DNA of 64,000 nt from JAKZVK01 sp965261065. Lineage in GTDB: Bacteria; Acidobacteriota; Terriglobia; Bryobacterales; UBA6623. The position numbers and the translations under genes are program-made. Location of the stretch: contig OZ253444.1 in the NCBI GenBank assembly GCA_965261065.1, positions 3,596,001 through 3,660,000 on the forward strand. Reading direction: 5' to 3'. The notes under the pieces are model-generated. The model was not told the origin of the DNA and searched no databases. It saw nothing but the letters and a program-made list of their open reading frames with translations. Of the stretch, positions 1-8,534 are shown piece after piece (within the stretch, counting starts at the first letter, position 1; each line of letters opens with the position of its first letter).

Positions 1-795
1 GTGCGCAAAGTGTGGTTCGAATGCGCTCGCTGCGGGCGGCAAACCTCCGTCACCGCCGGCACGATCTTTCAAGACACACGCAAGCCGCTGCGGCTGTGGT
101 TCCGGGCGATGTGGACCATCACCACGCAGAAGAATGGGGCCAGCGCCCTGGGTCTACAGCGCGTTCTGGGACTGGGCAGTTACCAAACCGCCTGGCCTTG
201 GATGCACAAGCTGAGGCGAGCGATGGTGCGCCCGGGGCGGGAGCGATTGACGGGCCTCGTCGAGGTCGATGAGACCTACTGGGGCGCTGAAGAAGAAGGG
301 GTAATCGGCCGGCAGACCGAGCGTAAAGCGTTGATTGCAGTCGCCGCGGAAGAGAGAGGCACCGGGCTGGGGCGCATCCGCATGCAGCGCGTTCAGAACG
401 CCTCGGCGGCCAGTTTGATGCCCTTCGTCGAGGAGTCGGTCGAGCCGGGCAGCGTGGTTGTTACCGACAACTGGTCGGGCTACGATCCGCTCAAGAAGAA
501 GGACTACCAGCGTCGTATCATCTCGATTAACAACCGCCGCGAGCAGGCCTCGCAGCTACTGCCGAGGGTGCACTTGGCGATCTCGCTACTCAAGCGCTGG
601 ATGCTGGGCACGCATCAGGGGGCGGTCAGCCACGAGCATCTGGACTACTATCTCGACGAGTTCGTGTTCCGCTTCAATCGGCGCAGATCACGCAGTCGGG
701 GCAAGCTCTTCTACCGCCTTGTGCAGCAGGCCATGGCGGTGGAGCCGACGCCGTACCGCTCGATCGTCGCCGATTGGGACGCTAAGACGCTGTGA
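1..795 (+). CDS. IS1595-family transposase, N-terminus cut by window edge
   Basis: DDE transposase of the IS1595 (ISXO2-like) family. The first visible residue corresponds to residue 48 of the 310-residue copies, so the first CxxC of the N-terminal zinc ribbon is outside and only the second (WFECARC) is present. Catalytic-region motifs are intact: DETYWG, VVTDNWSGY and the C-terminal HEHLDYYLDEF...FNRR block. The amino acid sequence agrees with the three complete copies over the visible part. The element presumably moved recently, given the near identity between copies. Confidence 0.95.
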   Translation: MRKVWFECARCGRQTSVTAGTIFQDTRKPLRLWFRAMWTITTQKNGASALGLQRVLGLGSYQTAWPWMHKLRRAMVRPGRERLTGLVEVDETYWGAEEEGVIGRQTERKALIAVAAEERGTGLGRIRMQRVQNASAASLMPFVEESVEPGSVVVTDNWSGYDPLKKKDYQRRIISINNRREQASQLLPRVHLAISLLKRWMLGTHQGAVSHEHLDYYLDEFVFRFNRRRSRSRGKLFYRLVQQAMAVEPTPYRSIVADWDAKTL

Positions 796-843
796 GCCCA
801 ACTACAAGATGTTGGGGTCACCTGAGTCAAGTGGATACCCGGC
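1..843 (+). mobile_element. IS1595-family element, copy 1, 5' part outside window
   Basis: This is the right-hand four fifths of an IS1595-type element whose left end lies before the window. Complete copies elsewhere in the window are 1031 bp, so about 190 bp are missing here. The right end matches the other copies (CCTGAGTCAAGTGGATACCC followed by GGC). The left target duplication cannot be seen, so the expected 8 bp repeat (bases 844-851 on this side) cannot be confirmed. This copy is in the opposite orientation to the other three. Confidence 0.93.
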
Positions 844-959
844 TTCCGGATTTCCCAAACCGTGGGGTGGACGTGCGAAGAACGAAGAACGAGGACGTGA
901 AGAACGTTGTACCCTGGTTGAACCCGTCTGACGTGGTACCTTATCGACGGTACTAGGCT

Positions 960-1343
960 ATGCCGGAAGACCAGCTGCGAGGGATGTTAGGGGCGACCTT
1001 CAGTGAGATCTTCTCTGACAACAAGAAGCTCGCCCGGTTTCTCATCGCCTGCGCGGGAATCGCTCTGATCGTTCTGGTTTGCGTCTGGCTGGTGGTCGTA
1101 ATCGTCGGGGGGCAGGACGCGGACCTTGCCTTCTCCTCTGGAAACACACAGATTCTCCTCTCCGGCAAAACCAGCGAGGGTACCAAGCATCTCCTGTTTG
1201 TTCATCCGCGTGGCTGGCAGGCCACAGGCGTGGCGGTCAAGAGCGGCGACCAGCTCCGCTTCGTCGCGGGCGGGAACGTTAATATTGCCCTGGCGGGCTT
1301 GCTCGAAAGCGTTAAGGCCAGGGGTGATCTCGAAGACAAGCTA
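960..1343 (+). pseudogene. Membrane-anchored LecA-like protein, N-terminal piece (split by composite IS630 block)
   Basis: First 128 residues of a protein with one membrane segment (about residues 25-50) followed by a beta-rich domain. The stretch around residues 84-106 (GWQATGV...SGDQLRF.AGG) fits the repeated 'GW.dTGi.v..GD.l.f.AsG' pattern of LecA/PA-IL-like carbohydrate-binding domains. The frame runs straight into the IS630 left end and stops two codons inside it. If bases 1344-8289 are removed the frame continues exactly at 8290. Start ATG at 960 is the only reasonable one after the IS1595 end; no strong ribosome site is visible. Function beyond possible sugar binding is unknown. Confidence 0.8.
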
Positions 1344-2507
1344 GTGTAGTGCGTCAAGCAGATTGCACCTTATGCAGGGCGGCACGTCCGCGCTTGACTT
1401 TCTCGAGGATGTCGGAGGCGGTCGCGGTCCAGATGAAGGGCGTGGGATGCTCGTTGTGCTGGGCGATGTAGTCGTCAATGGCGGCGACGAGCTCGTCCAC
1501 GCTGCGAAACACGCCGCGGCGCAGGCGCTTGACGGTGAGATCGCGAAAGAATCGCTCGACCATGTTCAGCCACGATGCCGAGGTCGGGGTGAAATGAATG
1601 TGGAAGCGCGGGTGACGATCGAGCCAACGCTTCACAGCGGCATGCTTGTGGGTGGCATAGTTGTCCACGATGAGATGAAGCTGTTTGTCCTTGGGAGTGC
1701 GGCGGTCAATTAAGCGCAGGAAGCGCAACCATTCCTGGTGGCTGTGTCGGGGCATGCACTCGGCGATCACGCTGCCGTCAAGAGTGTTGAGCGCCGCAAA
1801 CAGGGTGGTCGTGCCGTTGCGCTTGTAATCGTGGGTCATCGTTTGGCCGCGTCCCTTTTTGAGCGGCAGGCCGGGTTGGGTGCGATCGAGGGCTTGGATG
1901 TGGGACTTCTCATCGAGCGAGAGAACCAGAGCATGCTCAGGCGGATTGAGATAGAGTCCGACGATGTCGTCGAGTTTCTCGGCGAAACGCGGGTCATTGC
2001 TGAGCTTGAAGGTCTTGACGCGGTGGGGCTTGAGGCCATGGGCGCGCCAAATCCGTCCCACGGTGGAAGCGCTGACGCCGGCCGCGGCGGCCATGGTGCG
2101 GCGGCTCCAGTGGGTGGCGTTGGACGGTTTCTCGCGGGTGGTCTTGTGGATGATCTGCTGTACTTTCTGCTTCGAGACGGCAGGTGTACGACCGGGCCGT
2201 GGGGCGTCTTTTGCAATGCCGGCGATGCCGCTTTCGAGAAAGCGCGTGCGCCAGCGGGCCACCAACTGCCGCGAGACACCGAGCTGTGCGGCGATCTGCT
2301 TATTCTCGAGACCGTGGGCGGCCAGCAGGACAATCCTGGCTCGCAGGGCGAGACGAACGGCGACTTGGCGGCCGCGCGCGTAGCGGTCCAACTGCTTGCA
2401 TTGCGCTGTGTTCAAAGTTACTGGTTGTGCTCTTCGCATCCCATGCCTCCTGTTAATAGAGACGATGGGAAGCCAATATAAGTTACAGTATTTATGGTGC
2501 ACTACAC
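1344..2507 (-). mobile_element. IS630-family element, left copy
   Basis: 1164 bp element starting GTGTAGTGC and ending in its complement GCACTACAC, flanked by TA on both sides. It differs from the right copy (7124-8287) at only two positions that I find (1576 and 1900 against 7356 and 7680). One transposase gene on the minus strand fills it. Confidence 0.93.
1354..2439 (-). CDS. IS630-family transposase
   Basis: 361-residue DDE transposase. N-terminal helix-turn-helix (about residues 20-75, including LENKQIAAQLGVSRQLVARW), a second HTH-like region (AAAAGVSASTVGRIW), then the DDE domain: LSLDEKS, LIVDNYATHKH and SWLNMVERFF. The ATG at 2439 is chosen because AGGAGG lies six bases upstream; the open frame extends further but only into the terminal region and flank. 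It differs from the right copy by one residue (DEKSHIQ against DEKSQIQ), not at a catalytic position. Confidence 0.96.
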   Translation of the reverse strand: MRRAQPVTLNTAQCKQLDRYARGRQVAVRLALRARIVLLAAHGLENKQIAAQLGVSRQLVARWRTRFLESGIAGIAKDAPRPGRTPAVSKQKVQQIIHKTTREKPSNATHWSRRTMAAAAGVSASTVGRIWRAHGLKPHRVKTFKLSNDPRFAEKLDDIVGLYLNPPEHALVLSLDEKSHIQALDRTQPGLPLKKGRGQTMTHDYKRNGTTTLFAALNTLDGSVIAECMPRHSHQEWLRFLRLIDRRTPKDKQLHLIVDNYATHKHAAVKRWLDRHPRFHIHFTPTSASWLNMVERFFRDLTVKRLRRGVFRSVDELVAAIDDYIAQHNEHPTPFIWTATASDILEKVKRGRAALHKVQSA

Positions 2508-2523
2508 TAGCGTACAGCAAACG

Positions 2524-2664
2524 TCACTGCAGGACCAACTGTCGGGCGAGGTCGGCAGAGCCGGGTCGTTCCAGCTTGGTGTCCTCGGCCTTATAGACGA
2601 CGCCCATACCGCCTTCACCGAGCTTCTCGGTGATGCGGTAGTGGGAGATGGTCTGGCCGATCAT
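2524..2664 (-). pseudogene. Stub of a Ser/Thr protein kinase N-terminus
   Basis: Forty-six codons beginning MIGQTISHYRITEKLGEGGM and continuing GVVYKAEDTKL, which is the start and glycine-rich loop of bacterial Pkn-type kinases common in Acidobacteriota. After TKLER the kinase pattern (expected VALKFL with the ATP-binding lysine) is lost and the frame ends at a TGA after 15 unrelated residues, 16 bases from the IS630 edge. A remnant, not a working gene. It belongs to the cargo side of the composite block. Confidence 0.75.
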
Positions 2665-2693
2665 GCCGGTCCGATTCTACCCCGTTACGGATT

Positions 2694-2841
2694 GATGGTG
2701 ATAACAACCGATCCGTCCATCAGACAGATTTTTTTCTTCCAGGGCGCTGCCCTATGGCGGTTCGGGACCGCCCCAACGACGTTCCGACGCGCTTCAGCGG
2801 GTGTAAGCTCATGCGTACCCGATATCGCGACAGCTAACCTC
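2694..2841. repeat. Diverged repeat pair, copy A (in a 395 bp gene-free stretch)
   Basis: About 150 bp clearly related to 6558-6701 by eye: shared blocks include ACAACCGAT, ACAGACAGATT, GGCGGTTCG, CAGCGGG and GATATCGC. In one plus-strand frame both encode a related peptide with RQI, TFRRA.AGV and PDIAT, but neither has a good gene structure. The rest of 2665-3059 shows nothing else I can name. Confidence 0.6.
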
Positions 2842-3059
2842 AACAGCCGGCGGGGATGGTGCCTTGCGAAGCCTTCCATGGGTATGCCAGCTACAAACCT
2901 GCCACCCCAGGTCCGAGGGTCAACGCTAGCCAGCAAGCGCGGACCCACCACGGCGTTTCATGTGAGCCAGCTTGAGGCGACTTTCCGATGATCCGTTCCC
3001 TGGCGTGCCCCTACCACCGTTCGGATGCGAACCGTTTGGTCCGGATCTTGGCGCGGCCT

Positions 3060-4283
3060 TCAAGCCTCCCACGTGAATAGACGCCCGAGGTCGAGGTTGC
3101 GCTCGTAAGGCTCGGGCGGCTCCGGCGCCCCGTAGGCGAGGATGGGAACGGTGGACTCGAAGCGCGAGCCGTGAGAGCGCACGCTGACCGCCTCGCGTGC
3201 TTTCTCCAGCGCGCCAAAGGCGACGTGCTGCTTTCCTAACAGGAAGATGTCGCCGATGCGGTCCCGATGCAGCCGGAACTTTTCGCTGGCCTCAGCGCGG
3301 CTGTAGATCTCGTCGATTCCTTCGGTTTGCTTGAGAATCCCGTGCGCCTTCTCGTAATCGGCCGGCTCCCGCAGGTAGATGTAGCAGGCGCCACCGAGGT
3401 TCTTGTGGTGCGTTACGTGGCGGTCCCGAATGATGGGGACGGCCTCGGCCTCGACGCCCTCGGCCGCGAGAACCTGCGCAAGGTCGATGCCCTCGTTTTT
3501 CACCGACATGCCGTGATCAGCCGTTAAATACACCTCAAGCTTCGGATGAGTATCGACGATTTCTCCCAGCAGTTGGTCGAGCATGTGCATGTGCCCGAGG
3601 GAGCGGGAGTCCTCCGGCGGATACGTATGCATCATGTAGTCGGTCGTCGCCAGGTAAACGAGATCGAAATCGAGTTCGTCCAGCATGTGAGCGGCCACGC
3701 GTAGCGACCAGTAGTTGACCTCCGGGGAGTAGATGTTCTCCGTGGGGCCGACCGCCGCCACAATCTCGGAAGAGGGCTCCTGGGCCGAGGTGGCCAGGGT
3801 CGCGCCGCGCGATAAAAGCTTCCGGATTTTCTCTTTGGAGGAGATCAGCCCGGCCTTCAGGCCGCGCTCGGTCGTTTTCTCCAAAATCGTCGGCCGCAGC
3901 AGGAAGTCCGGCGTCTCCATGAACACGCCCTGGCCCTGGGCGCGGTCAAAGTAGTAGTTGGTGGTGATGCCATGTTCGTCCGGGAAGCTCCCGGTCGCTA
4001 CCGACGCGTTGTTGACGTTGGTGACCGAAGGGATCACGCCCGATCCTTCGCGATAGTTGCCCTCGCGGATCATGCGGTCGAGGTTGGGCGTGTCGCTGAG
4101 ACGCAAGTAATCCGGGCCCAGGCCATCCACAACGACGTAGAGGACTTTTCGTCCCCCGGTAGCACGGTCGCCAACCCCTAGCGTAGAGCCGCCACCGCAG
4201 GCGGATACCAGACCAGCCCCGGCGAAAGCCAGAAGCTGACGGCGCGCGAACTCGCGGGAGAGCTTTGTCGAAGGGGCTTTCAT
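3060..4283 (-). CDS. Alkaline-phosphatase-superfamily hydrolase, phosphonoacetate-hydrolase-like
   Basis: 407-residue secreted metalloenzyme. The N-terminus has a twin-arginine (residues 14-15), a hydrophobic stretch and a lipobox ending at Cys29 (LVSAC), so an exported lipoprotein is likely. Metal-site signatures of the superfamily: VVDGLGPDY (Asp53), the nucleophile context SVTNVNNASV (Thr88), TTDYMMHTYPP, and LTADHGM. The TNxNN...TG.FP..HGI pattern is that of phosphonoacetate hydrolase (PhnA) and related phosphodiesterases; substrate cannot be fixed from sequence. Start ATG at 4283 has GAGG nine bases upstream; a GTG two codons earlier is less likely. It is cargo of the composite IS630 block, downstream of the CehA-like gene on the same strand but separated by about 580 bp. 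Confidence 0.88.
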   Translation of the reverse strand: MKAPSTKLSREFARRQLLAFAGAGLVSACGGGSTLGVGDRATGGRKVLYVVVDGLGPDYLRLSDTPNLDRMIREGNYREGSGVIPSVTNVNNASVATGSFPDEHGITTNYYFDRAQGQGVFMETPDFLLRPTILEKTTERGLKAGLISSKEKIRKLLSRGATLATSAQEPSSEIVAAVGPTENIYSPEVNYWSLRVAAHMLDELDFDLVYLATTDYMMHTYPPEDSRSLGHMHMLDQLLGEIVDTHPKLEVYLTADHGMSVKNEGIDLAQVLAAEGVEAEAVPIIRDRHVTHHKNLGGACYIYLREPADYEKAHGILKQTEGIDEIYSRAEASEKFRLHRDRIGDIFLLGKQHVAFGALEKAREAVSVRSHGSRFESTVPILAYGAPEPPEPYERNLDLGRLFTWEA

Positions 4284-4472
4284 CAGCACGGACCTCGATT
4301 CGGATTATAGCTTTGCTTCGATACGAGAGTCGCCGATCCGTCCGGGGGAAGAGTGTCCGGCAGGGGTCGGAGAAGCCTGAATCATTCCAAGCTGGCCATT
4401 ACTGAACGGAACAAGAGATCCCGCCATTTATCCGCCGGACGCGCGGCTATGGCGATTGCTCCAAGCCTTGAT

Positions 4473-4714
4473 CTAGGGTCCAAACAACGCTCCGTGGATC
4501 AACGCCGGTCCGGTTTCGCCGTGAGGCCAGGTCCCACGGTCGAAGTTAAAGCCGGGATAGCCGCTGTCCGGGTCTCGGGATTCTCGTCCAGAGTAAGTAC
4601 TCCTCTTTCGTCGTTCAAGTTCAAAGCCCAGCCACCGTTGTCGTGGGTGATAACTATCCGTCCCGGCAAGTTGACTACCCGTATTTCTCTCGCAGCCGAG
4701 CCCCGCTTGAACAT
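4473..4714 (-). pseudogene. Unrecognised short coding remnant
   Basis: The 584 bp between the two cargo hydrolases holds no clear gene. On the minus strand a 71-codon frame starting at 4714 has protein-like composition in its first half (REIRVVNLPGRIVITHDNGG and ALNLNDERG), while its last third loses that character. A neighbouring frame ending at 4473 then looks more natural (NFDRGTWPHG). This suggests a small frameshifted gene, but I do not recognise the family and it could be chance. Confidence 0.3.
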
Positions 4715-4867
4715 GGCTTGTCCTCAACACGACCTTTGTCGGGAACCGGAGTAGGCGGCTCGGCATTCCTGCTCTTGGCTACTGATCAGAGAGAAGATCG
4801 TGCGCAGCGACTGTCTTCGCCGAGAGCACGTTATCCTTGGGGGGGCCTGAGAATCTAGACGCCGGCC

Positions 4868-6409
4868 CTAGTCATCCGTCGGCGTCAATGAATACCCGCC
4901 GTTCGGCGCATCGAAATATCCGTTGCCGTCGACATCGACGAAGATCGGGTTGGTGAACGAGAACGAGCTGAACTGAGTGAATGGTTTCGACCAGCGCTGA
5001 TCGGACGTCGCCAGCACCAGATACCACGAGTCCCGTTCCGGCTTTACGATCATCTCAGCAGCGAAGTGCCAAGGCTTGTCTTCTTCCGGCGCTGAAACCG
5101 GATAGGTCTGCAGCAGCTCGCCGTTGCGGATTACCTCGACGCGCTCCACCGGAATCCAATGCGGCGCCTGCACTTCGATGCGTAGCGACACATTGCCGTC
5201 GAGATCCGAGACCACCGAACCGACCGGTTCGCCGTTCCCGGTGAATCGGATGAACGGCCCGCCAGAACCCGTGACGTTCCGCCTCTTGATGGCGGTGACG
5301 ACCTCCTCGGGGTCGATCTCCCAGGGCTTGTCGGTATCGGAAACCACGTAGTTGCGCGGGTAGCCGGGCAGCTGCTCCGGGTAGCGGTGAGCGTCGCTAT
5401 TGGCCACCCCGGCAGCGAGAATGCCTCGGTTCAGGAAGCCGTACCAGTCCGTGAGCTTCTGTTCGACCAAAGCAGTCCGCCCCATATGGTCGTCCTTCTT
5501 GTCGCCGCCTGAGTTATAGATCTCGAAGCTGTCGAAACCGCCGTCGAAGTACGGGTACCCGGCTTCGCCCGTCTCTGCGTTCAGGCGTTGGTCGAAATAG
5601 CCACTCGTCGGATTCGGCTCCCAGCGGCGCGGATGGTTGACTTGGATGATCTGCTCTCCCGGGTCCTGTCGAACGATCCGGAAGAACTCGGCCGGCGTCC
5701 GTATGGCGTGCCGAAACGTGCGGCTGCTCCAGCGGTCGGCACTCAGCGGAAAACTGTTGAAGTGACCGAAAGCCGTGTCGAGCTCCGAGCCGACGACGGA
5801 CTTCATGAAGCGCTCCAAGTTTAGCGACTCGATGAAGGGAGCATAGTCCTTCAGGATGTTGTGGTCGGTGGCAGTCAACAGGTCGATACCTTCGGCGGCC
5901 GATACCATCGCCCCGTCGCGCATTTCGAACTGAAGATGGAGATGAAAATCCGACGAGATGAAGCCCGACGTGTCCACCACGCGAGCTAGCCGCGAATCGA
6001 TGTGAGTCGTCTTGCCCTCCACGATCGAAATCTTGTGATGATTGAGGCTGTACTCGGTGCCGCGCGTGATGTAGACGTCGTACTCCCCGGTGGGAATTGT
6101 TTTCACTTCTCTACCGGAGGGAGTGACGATGAAGTTCTTGAAACGGCCGACAACCGGCTCTTCCTCGCGCCCGTCTGCATAAGCAAAGTACAGCCGGGCC
6201 GGGAGCGAGACGTGGGCGGAGGCATCGATGATCTGGAACGAGAGCTTGCCGACAGGCTTGCCGGTCTGGACAACGAAGGCCTCGTCGGGGTCGGAAGCAT
6301 CGACGGGGATTCCGGCGGTGGATTCGCCTTCCCAAAGCAGAACGAGCAAGCCTGTGCTCAGCAAGAGGAAACCGGCGCGGAGCGCCAATGGCAGCGACAT
6401 GGGGTTCAT
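4868..6409 (-). CDS. CehA/McbA-type PHP metallohydrolase, secreted
   Basis: 513-residue protein with a hydrophobic N-terminal signal (residues 8-27). A beta-rich region (about 50-145) precedes a PHP-type metallohydrolase domain whose metal ligands are visible as SDFHLH (Asp154, His156, His158), TDHN (182-185) and VANSDAHR (about 350). This arrangement matches the CehA/McbA family, which includes carbaryl esterase, but most members have unknown substrates. The C-terminus has a beta domain and an EF-hand-like DVDGNGYFD motif. The start is well supported by GAGGAGGAAG seven bases upstream of ATG 6409. Cargo of the composite IS630 block. Confidence 0.9.
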   Translation of the reverse strand: MNPMSLPLALRAGFLLLSTGLLVLLWEGESTAGIPVDASDPDEAFVVQTGKPVGKLSFQIIDASAHVSLPARLYFAYADGREEEPVVGRFKNFIVTPSGREVKTIPTGEYDVYITRGTEYSLNHHKISIVEGKTTHIDSRLARVVDTSGFISSDFHLHLQFEMRDGAMVSAAEGIDLLTATDHNILKDYAPFIESLNLERFMKSVVGSELDTAFGHFNSFPLSADRWSSRTFRHAIRTPAEFFRIVRQDPGEQIIQVNHPRRWEPNPTSGYFDQRLNAETGEAGYPYFDGGFDSFEIYNSGGDKKDDHMGRTALVEQKLTDWYGFLNRGILAAGVANSDAHRYPEQLPGYPRNYVVSDTDKPWEIDPEEVVTAIKRRNVTGSGGPFIRFTGNGEPVGSVVSDLDGNVSLRIEVQAPHWIPVERVEVIRNGELLQTYPVSAPEEDKPWHFAAEMIVKPERDSWYLVLATSDQRWSKPFTQFSSFSFTNPIFVDVDGNGYFDAPNGGYSLTPTDD

Positions 6410-6557
6410 CGATCTTCCTCCTCTTGCTCCGAGAGCTTTCGACGTTCATGGTAGCAGCGCAAGGTTCCGATGGCATCAACTGTTGAAATGCTCAGTTGCC
6501 AGTACCCCAGCGTCCTGGGCTCTGGCATTGCACGCCTACAGCATCACGTGGTGGACT

Positions 6558-6701
6558 ACTGGTGAGAACAACCGATGTCATGAACAGACAGATTCTTTTC
6601 GCCCACGCCGTTGCCCTTCGGCGGTTCGCGACTCCTCCAGCGACATTCCGGCGCGCTCCAGCGGGCGTAAAAGAGTGCGATCCGGATATCGCAACAGGTA
6701 T
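6558..6701. repeat. Diverged repeat pair, copy B (in a 480 bp gene-free stretch)
   Basis: Partner of 2694-2841 (same orientation). It can encode MNRQILFAHAVALRRFATPP, TFRRAPAGV, PDIAT on the plus strand. Both copies lie inside the composite block, each between a cargo gene and an IS630 copy. The rest of 6410-6890 contains no gene that I can support. Confidence 0.6.
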
Positions 6702-6890
6702 CTGCGAACCAGCGCTATGTAGTTAGTTTCAGGAGACTTAATCCTGCTGGCGGTCCCGGAATTCTTCGTACCAGTTCTGGACGACTTGGATTGTAGGCGA
6801 ATCGCCTCCCACGTTGTCCACCGTCACAAATTGCCTCCCGTCGGGCAGACCGTATGAGTCTCAGGACCGGAACTCGGTCGAGCGCCGGCC

Positions 6891-7123
6891 TCATTGAATC
6901 ACGACTGTCACGACGTTGGCCACGACGCTGTCCACAATGATGACAATGTCCACTTCGCCGCGCCCGATGAGATCGCGTGAAATCGGACCGAGGTTGAACT
7001 GATCCAGCCCTAAGAAGAAGCCCTGGTCTCCGGCAAACAGAACGGGGATCTCTTGTCCACCGATCGTCGCCCGTACGGCGGAGAGATCCGAGCGGCCCCG
7101 AACACCCGTCGCAAATAACACTA
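6891..7123 (-). pseudogene. C-terminal TIGR03437 domain fragment cut by IS630
   Basis: Codes for LVLFATGVRGRSDLSAVRA then IGGQEIPVLFAG and FLGLDQFNLGPI, ending VVANVVTVVIQ and a stop. This is the last two strands-worth of the TIGR03437 domain (usual form VYLvLfGTGiR ... vtvgG.pvpVlyAG.Q....GLDQvN), the C-terminal domain of many Solibacter surface proteins. The upstream part of the gene is absent: on the far side of the IS630 copy the sequence belongs to another gene on the other strand. So it was already truncated in the donor when the cargo was captured. Confidence 0.8.
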
Positions 7124-8287
7124 GTGTAGTGCGTCAAGCAGATTGCACCTTATGCAGGGCGGCACGTCCGCGCTTGACTTTCTCGAGGATGTCGGAGGCG
7201 GTCGCGGTCCAGATGAAGGGCGTGGGATGCTCGTTGTGCTGGGCGATGTAGTCGTCAATGGCGGCGACGAGCTCGTCCACGCTGCGAAACACGCCGCGGC
7301 GCAGGCGCTTGACGGTGAGATCGCGAAAGAATCGCTCGACCATGTTCAGCCACGACGCCGAGGTCGGGGTGAAATGAATGTGGAAGCGCGGGTGACGATC
7401 GAGCCAACGCTTCACAGCGGCATGCTTGTGGGTGGCATAGTTGTCCACGATGAGATGAAGCTGTTTGTCCTTGGGAGTGCGGCGGTCAATTAAGCGCAGG
7501 AAGCGCAACCATTCCTGGTGGCTGTGTCGGGGCATGCACTCGGCGATCACGCTGCCGTCAAGAGTGTTGAGCGCCGCAAACAGGGTGGTCGTGCCGTTGC
7601 GCTTGTAATCGTGGGTCATCGTTTGGCCGCGTCCCTTTTTGAGCGGCAGGCCGGGTTGGGTGCGATCGAGGGCTTGGATTTGGGACTTCTCATCGAGCGA
7701 GAGAACCAGAGCATGCTCAGGCGGATTGAGATAGAGTCCGACGATGTCGTCGAGTTTCTCGGCGAAACGCGGGTCATTGCTGAGCTTGAAGGTCTTGACG
7801 CGGTGGGGCTTGAGGCCATGGGCGCGCCAAATCCGTCCCACGGTGGAAGCGCTGACGCCGGCCGCGGCGGCCATGGTGCGGCGGCTCCAGTGGGTGGCGT
7901 TGGACGGTTTCTCGCGGGTGGTCTTGTGGATGATCTGCTGTACTTTCTGCTTCGAGACGGCAGGTGTACGACCGGGCCGTGGGGCGTCTTTTGCAATGCC
8001 GGCGATGCCGCTTTCGAGAAAGCGCGTGCGCCAGCGGGCCACCAACTGCCGCGAGACACCGAGCTGTGCGGCGATCTGCTTATTCTCGAGACCGTGGGCG
8101 GCCAGCAGGACAATCCTGGCTCGCAGGGCGAGACGAACGGCGACTTGGCGGCCGCGCGCGTAGCGGTCCAACTGCTTGCATTGCGCTGTGTTCAAAGTTA
8201 CTGGTTGTGCTCTTCGCATCCCATGCCTCCTGTTAATAGAGACGATGGGAAGCCAATATAAGTTACAGTATTTATGGTGCACTACAC
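7124..8287 (-). mobile_element. IS630-family element, right copy
   Basis: 1164 bp, ends GTGTAGTGC/GCACTACAC, flanked by TA at 7122-7123 and 8288-8289. Same orientation as the left copy and identical to it except for two substitutions noticed. Confidence 0.93.
7134..8219 (-). CDS. IS630-family transposase
   Basis: Second copy of the 361-residue transposase, with the same HTH and DDE motifs (LSLDEKS, LIVDNYATHKH, SWLNMVERFF). The start at 8219 has AGGAGG upstream; the frame is open further upstream into the flanking gene, which is not evidence for a longer protein. One residue differs from the left copy (Gln instead of His after DEKS). Confidence 0.96.
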   Translation of the reverse strand: MRRAQPVTLNTAQCKQLDRYARGRQVAVRLALRARIVLLAAHGLENKQIAAQLGVSRQLVARWRTRFLESGIAGIAKDAPRPGRTPAVSKQKVQQIIHKTTREKPSNATHWSRRTMAAAAGVSASTVGRIWRAHGLKPHRVKTFKLSNDPRFAEKLDDIVGLYLNPPEHALVLSLDEKSQIQALDRTQPGLPLKKGRGQTMTHDYKRNGTTTLFAALNTLDGSVIAECMPRHSHQEWLRFLRLIDRRTPKDKQLHLIVDNYATHKHAAVKRWLDRHPRFHIHFTPTSASWLNMVERFFRDLTVKRLRRGVFRSVDELVAAIDDYIAQHNEHPTPFIWTATASDILEKVKRGRAALHKVQSA

Positions 8288-8289
8288 TA

Positions 8290-8478
8290 GTGAAGGACGG
8301 TACGGTTCGGTTGAATGACCGGAATAGCCCGGCTCCGGAAGACTTTTTCTCGGACGCGGACAGAATCCAGATCCAGCCGCGGGCGCCTTGGGCCGGCCCG
8401 GACGGACTCACCGCCAGTTCGCATGTGCCCAAGTTCCCTGCCCGAGATGTTAATCGAATCCTTCCAGCTCAGCCCTTA
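8290..8478 (+). pseudogene. LecA-like protein, middle piece
   Basis: Sixty-three codons starting VKDGTVRLNDRN, including ADRIQIQPRAPWAGPDGL and ending ILPAQPL. They continue the frame of 960-1343 exactly (…LEDKL then VKDGTV) and are continued by 9575 after the second IS630 type is removed. The pattern (charged loop, dRIqI.PRA, GPdGL, then PLGGLVG) fits the middle of a LecA-like sugar-binding domain. Confidence 0.78.
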
Positions 8479-8534
8479 TTGAATCCCGCAAATTATTATG
8501 ACACTTTTTGATAGTTTGGAGCATCTATATATGT

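Larger units (their letters stand above)
1344..8287. mobile_element. Composite IS630 block: two IS630 copies in direct repeat bracketing 4.6 kb
   Basis: Two IS630 copies of 1164 bp in the same orientation (1344-2507, 7124-8287) bracket 4616 bp of unrelated DNA. The outer edges are flanked by TA (1342-1343 and 8288-8289), the target duplication expected of IS630. Excising the block with one TA fuses the gene pieces at 960-1343 and 8290-8478 in frame into a coherent LecA-like sequence, so the block arrived as a unit. The inner edges cut into other genes, notably a TIGR03437 domain at 7123. Cargo: a stub of a Ser/Thr kinase gene, a phosphonoacetate-hydrolase-like gene, a CehA-like gene and a pair of diverged repeats. 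It could be a true composite transposon, or a circular IS-plus-cargo molecule integrated by recombination into a resident IS630. Confidence 0.8.

Noticed and set aside
1354..2481. Long open frames on the plus strand opposite the IS630 transposases (and again at 7143-8261)
   Set aside because: They are antisense shadows of the GC-rich transposase genes; no family sequence, and they repeat only because the IS repeats.
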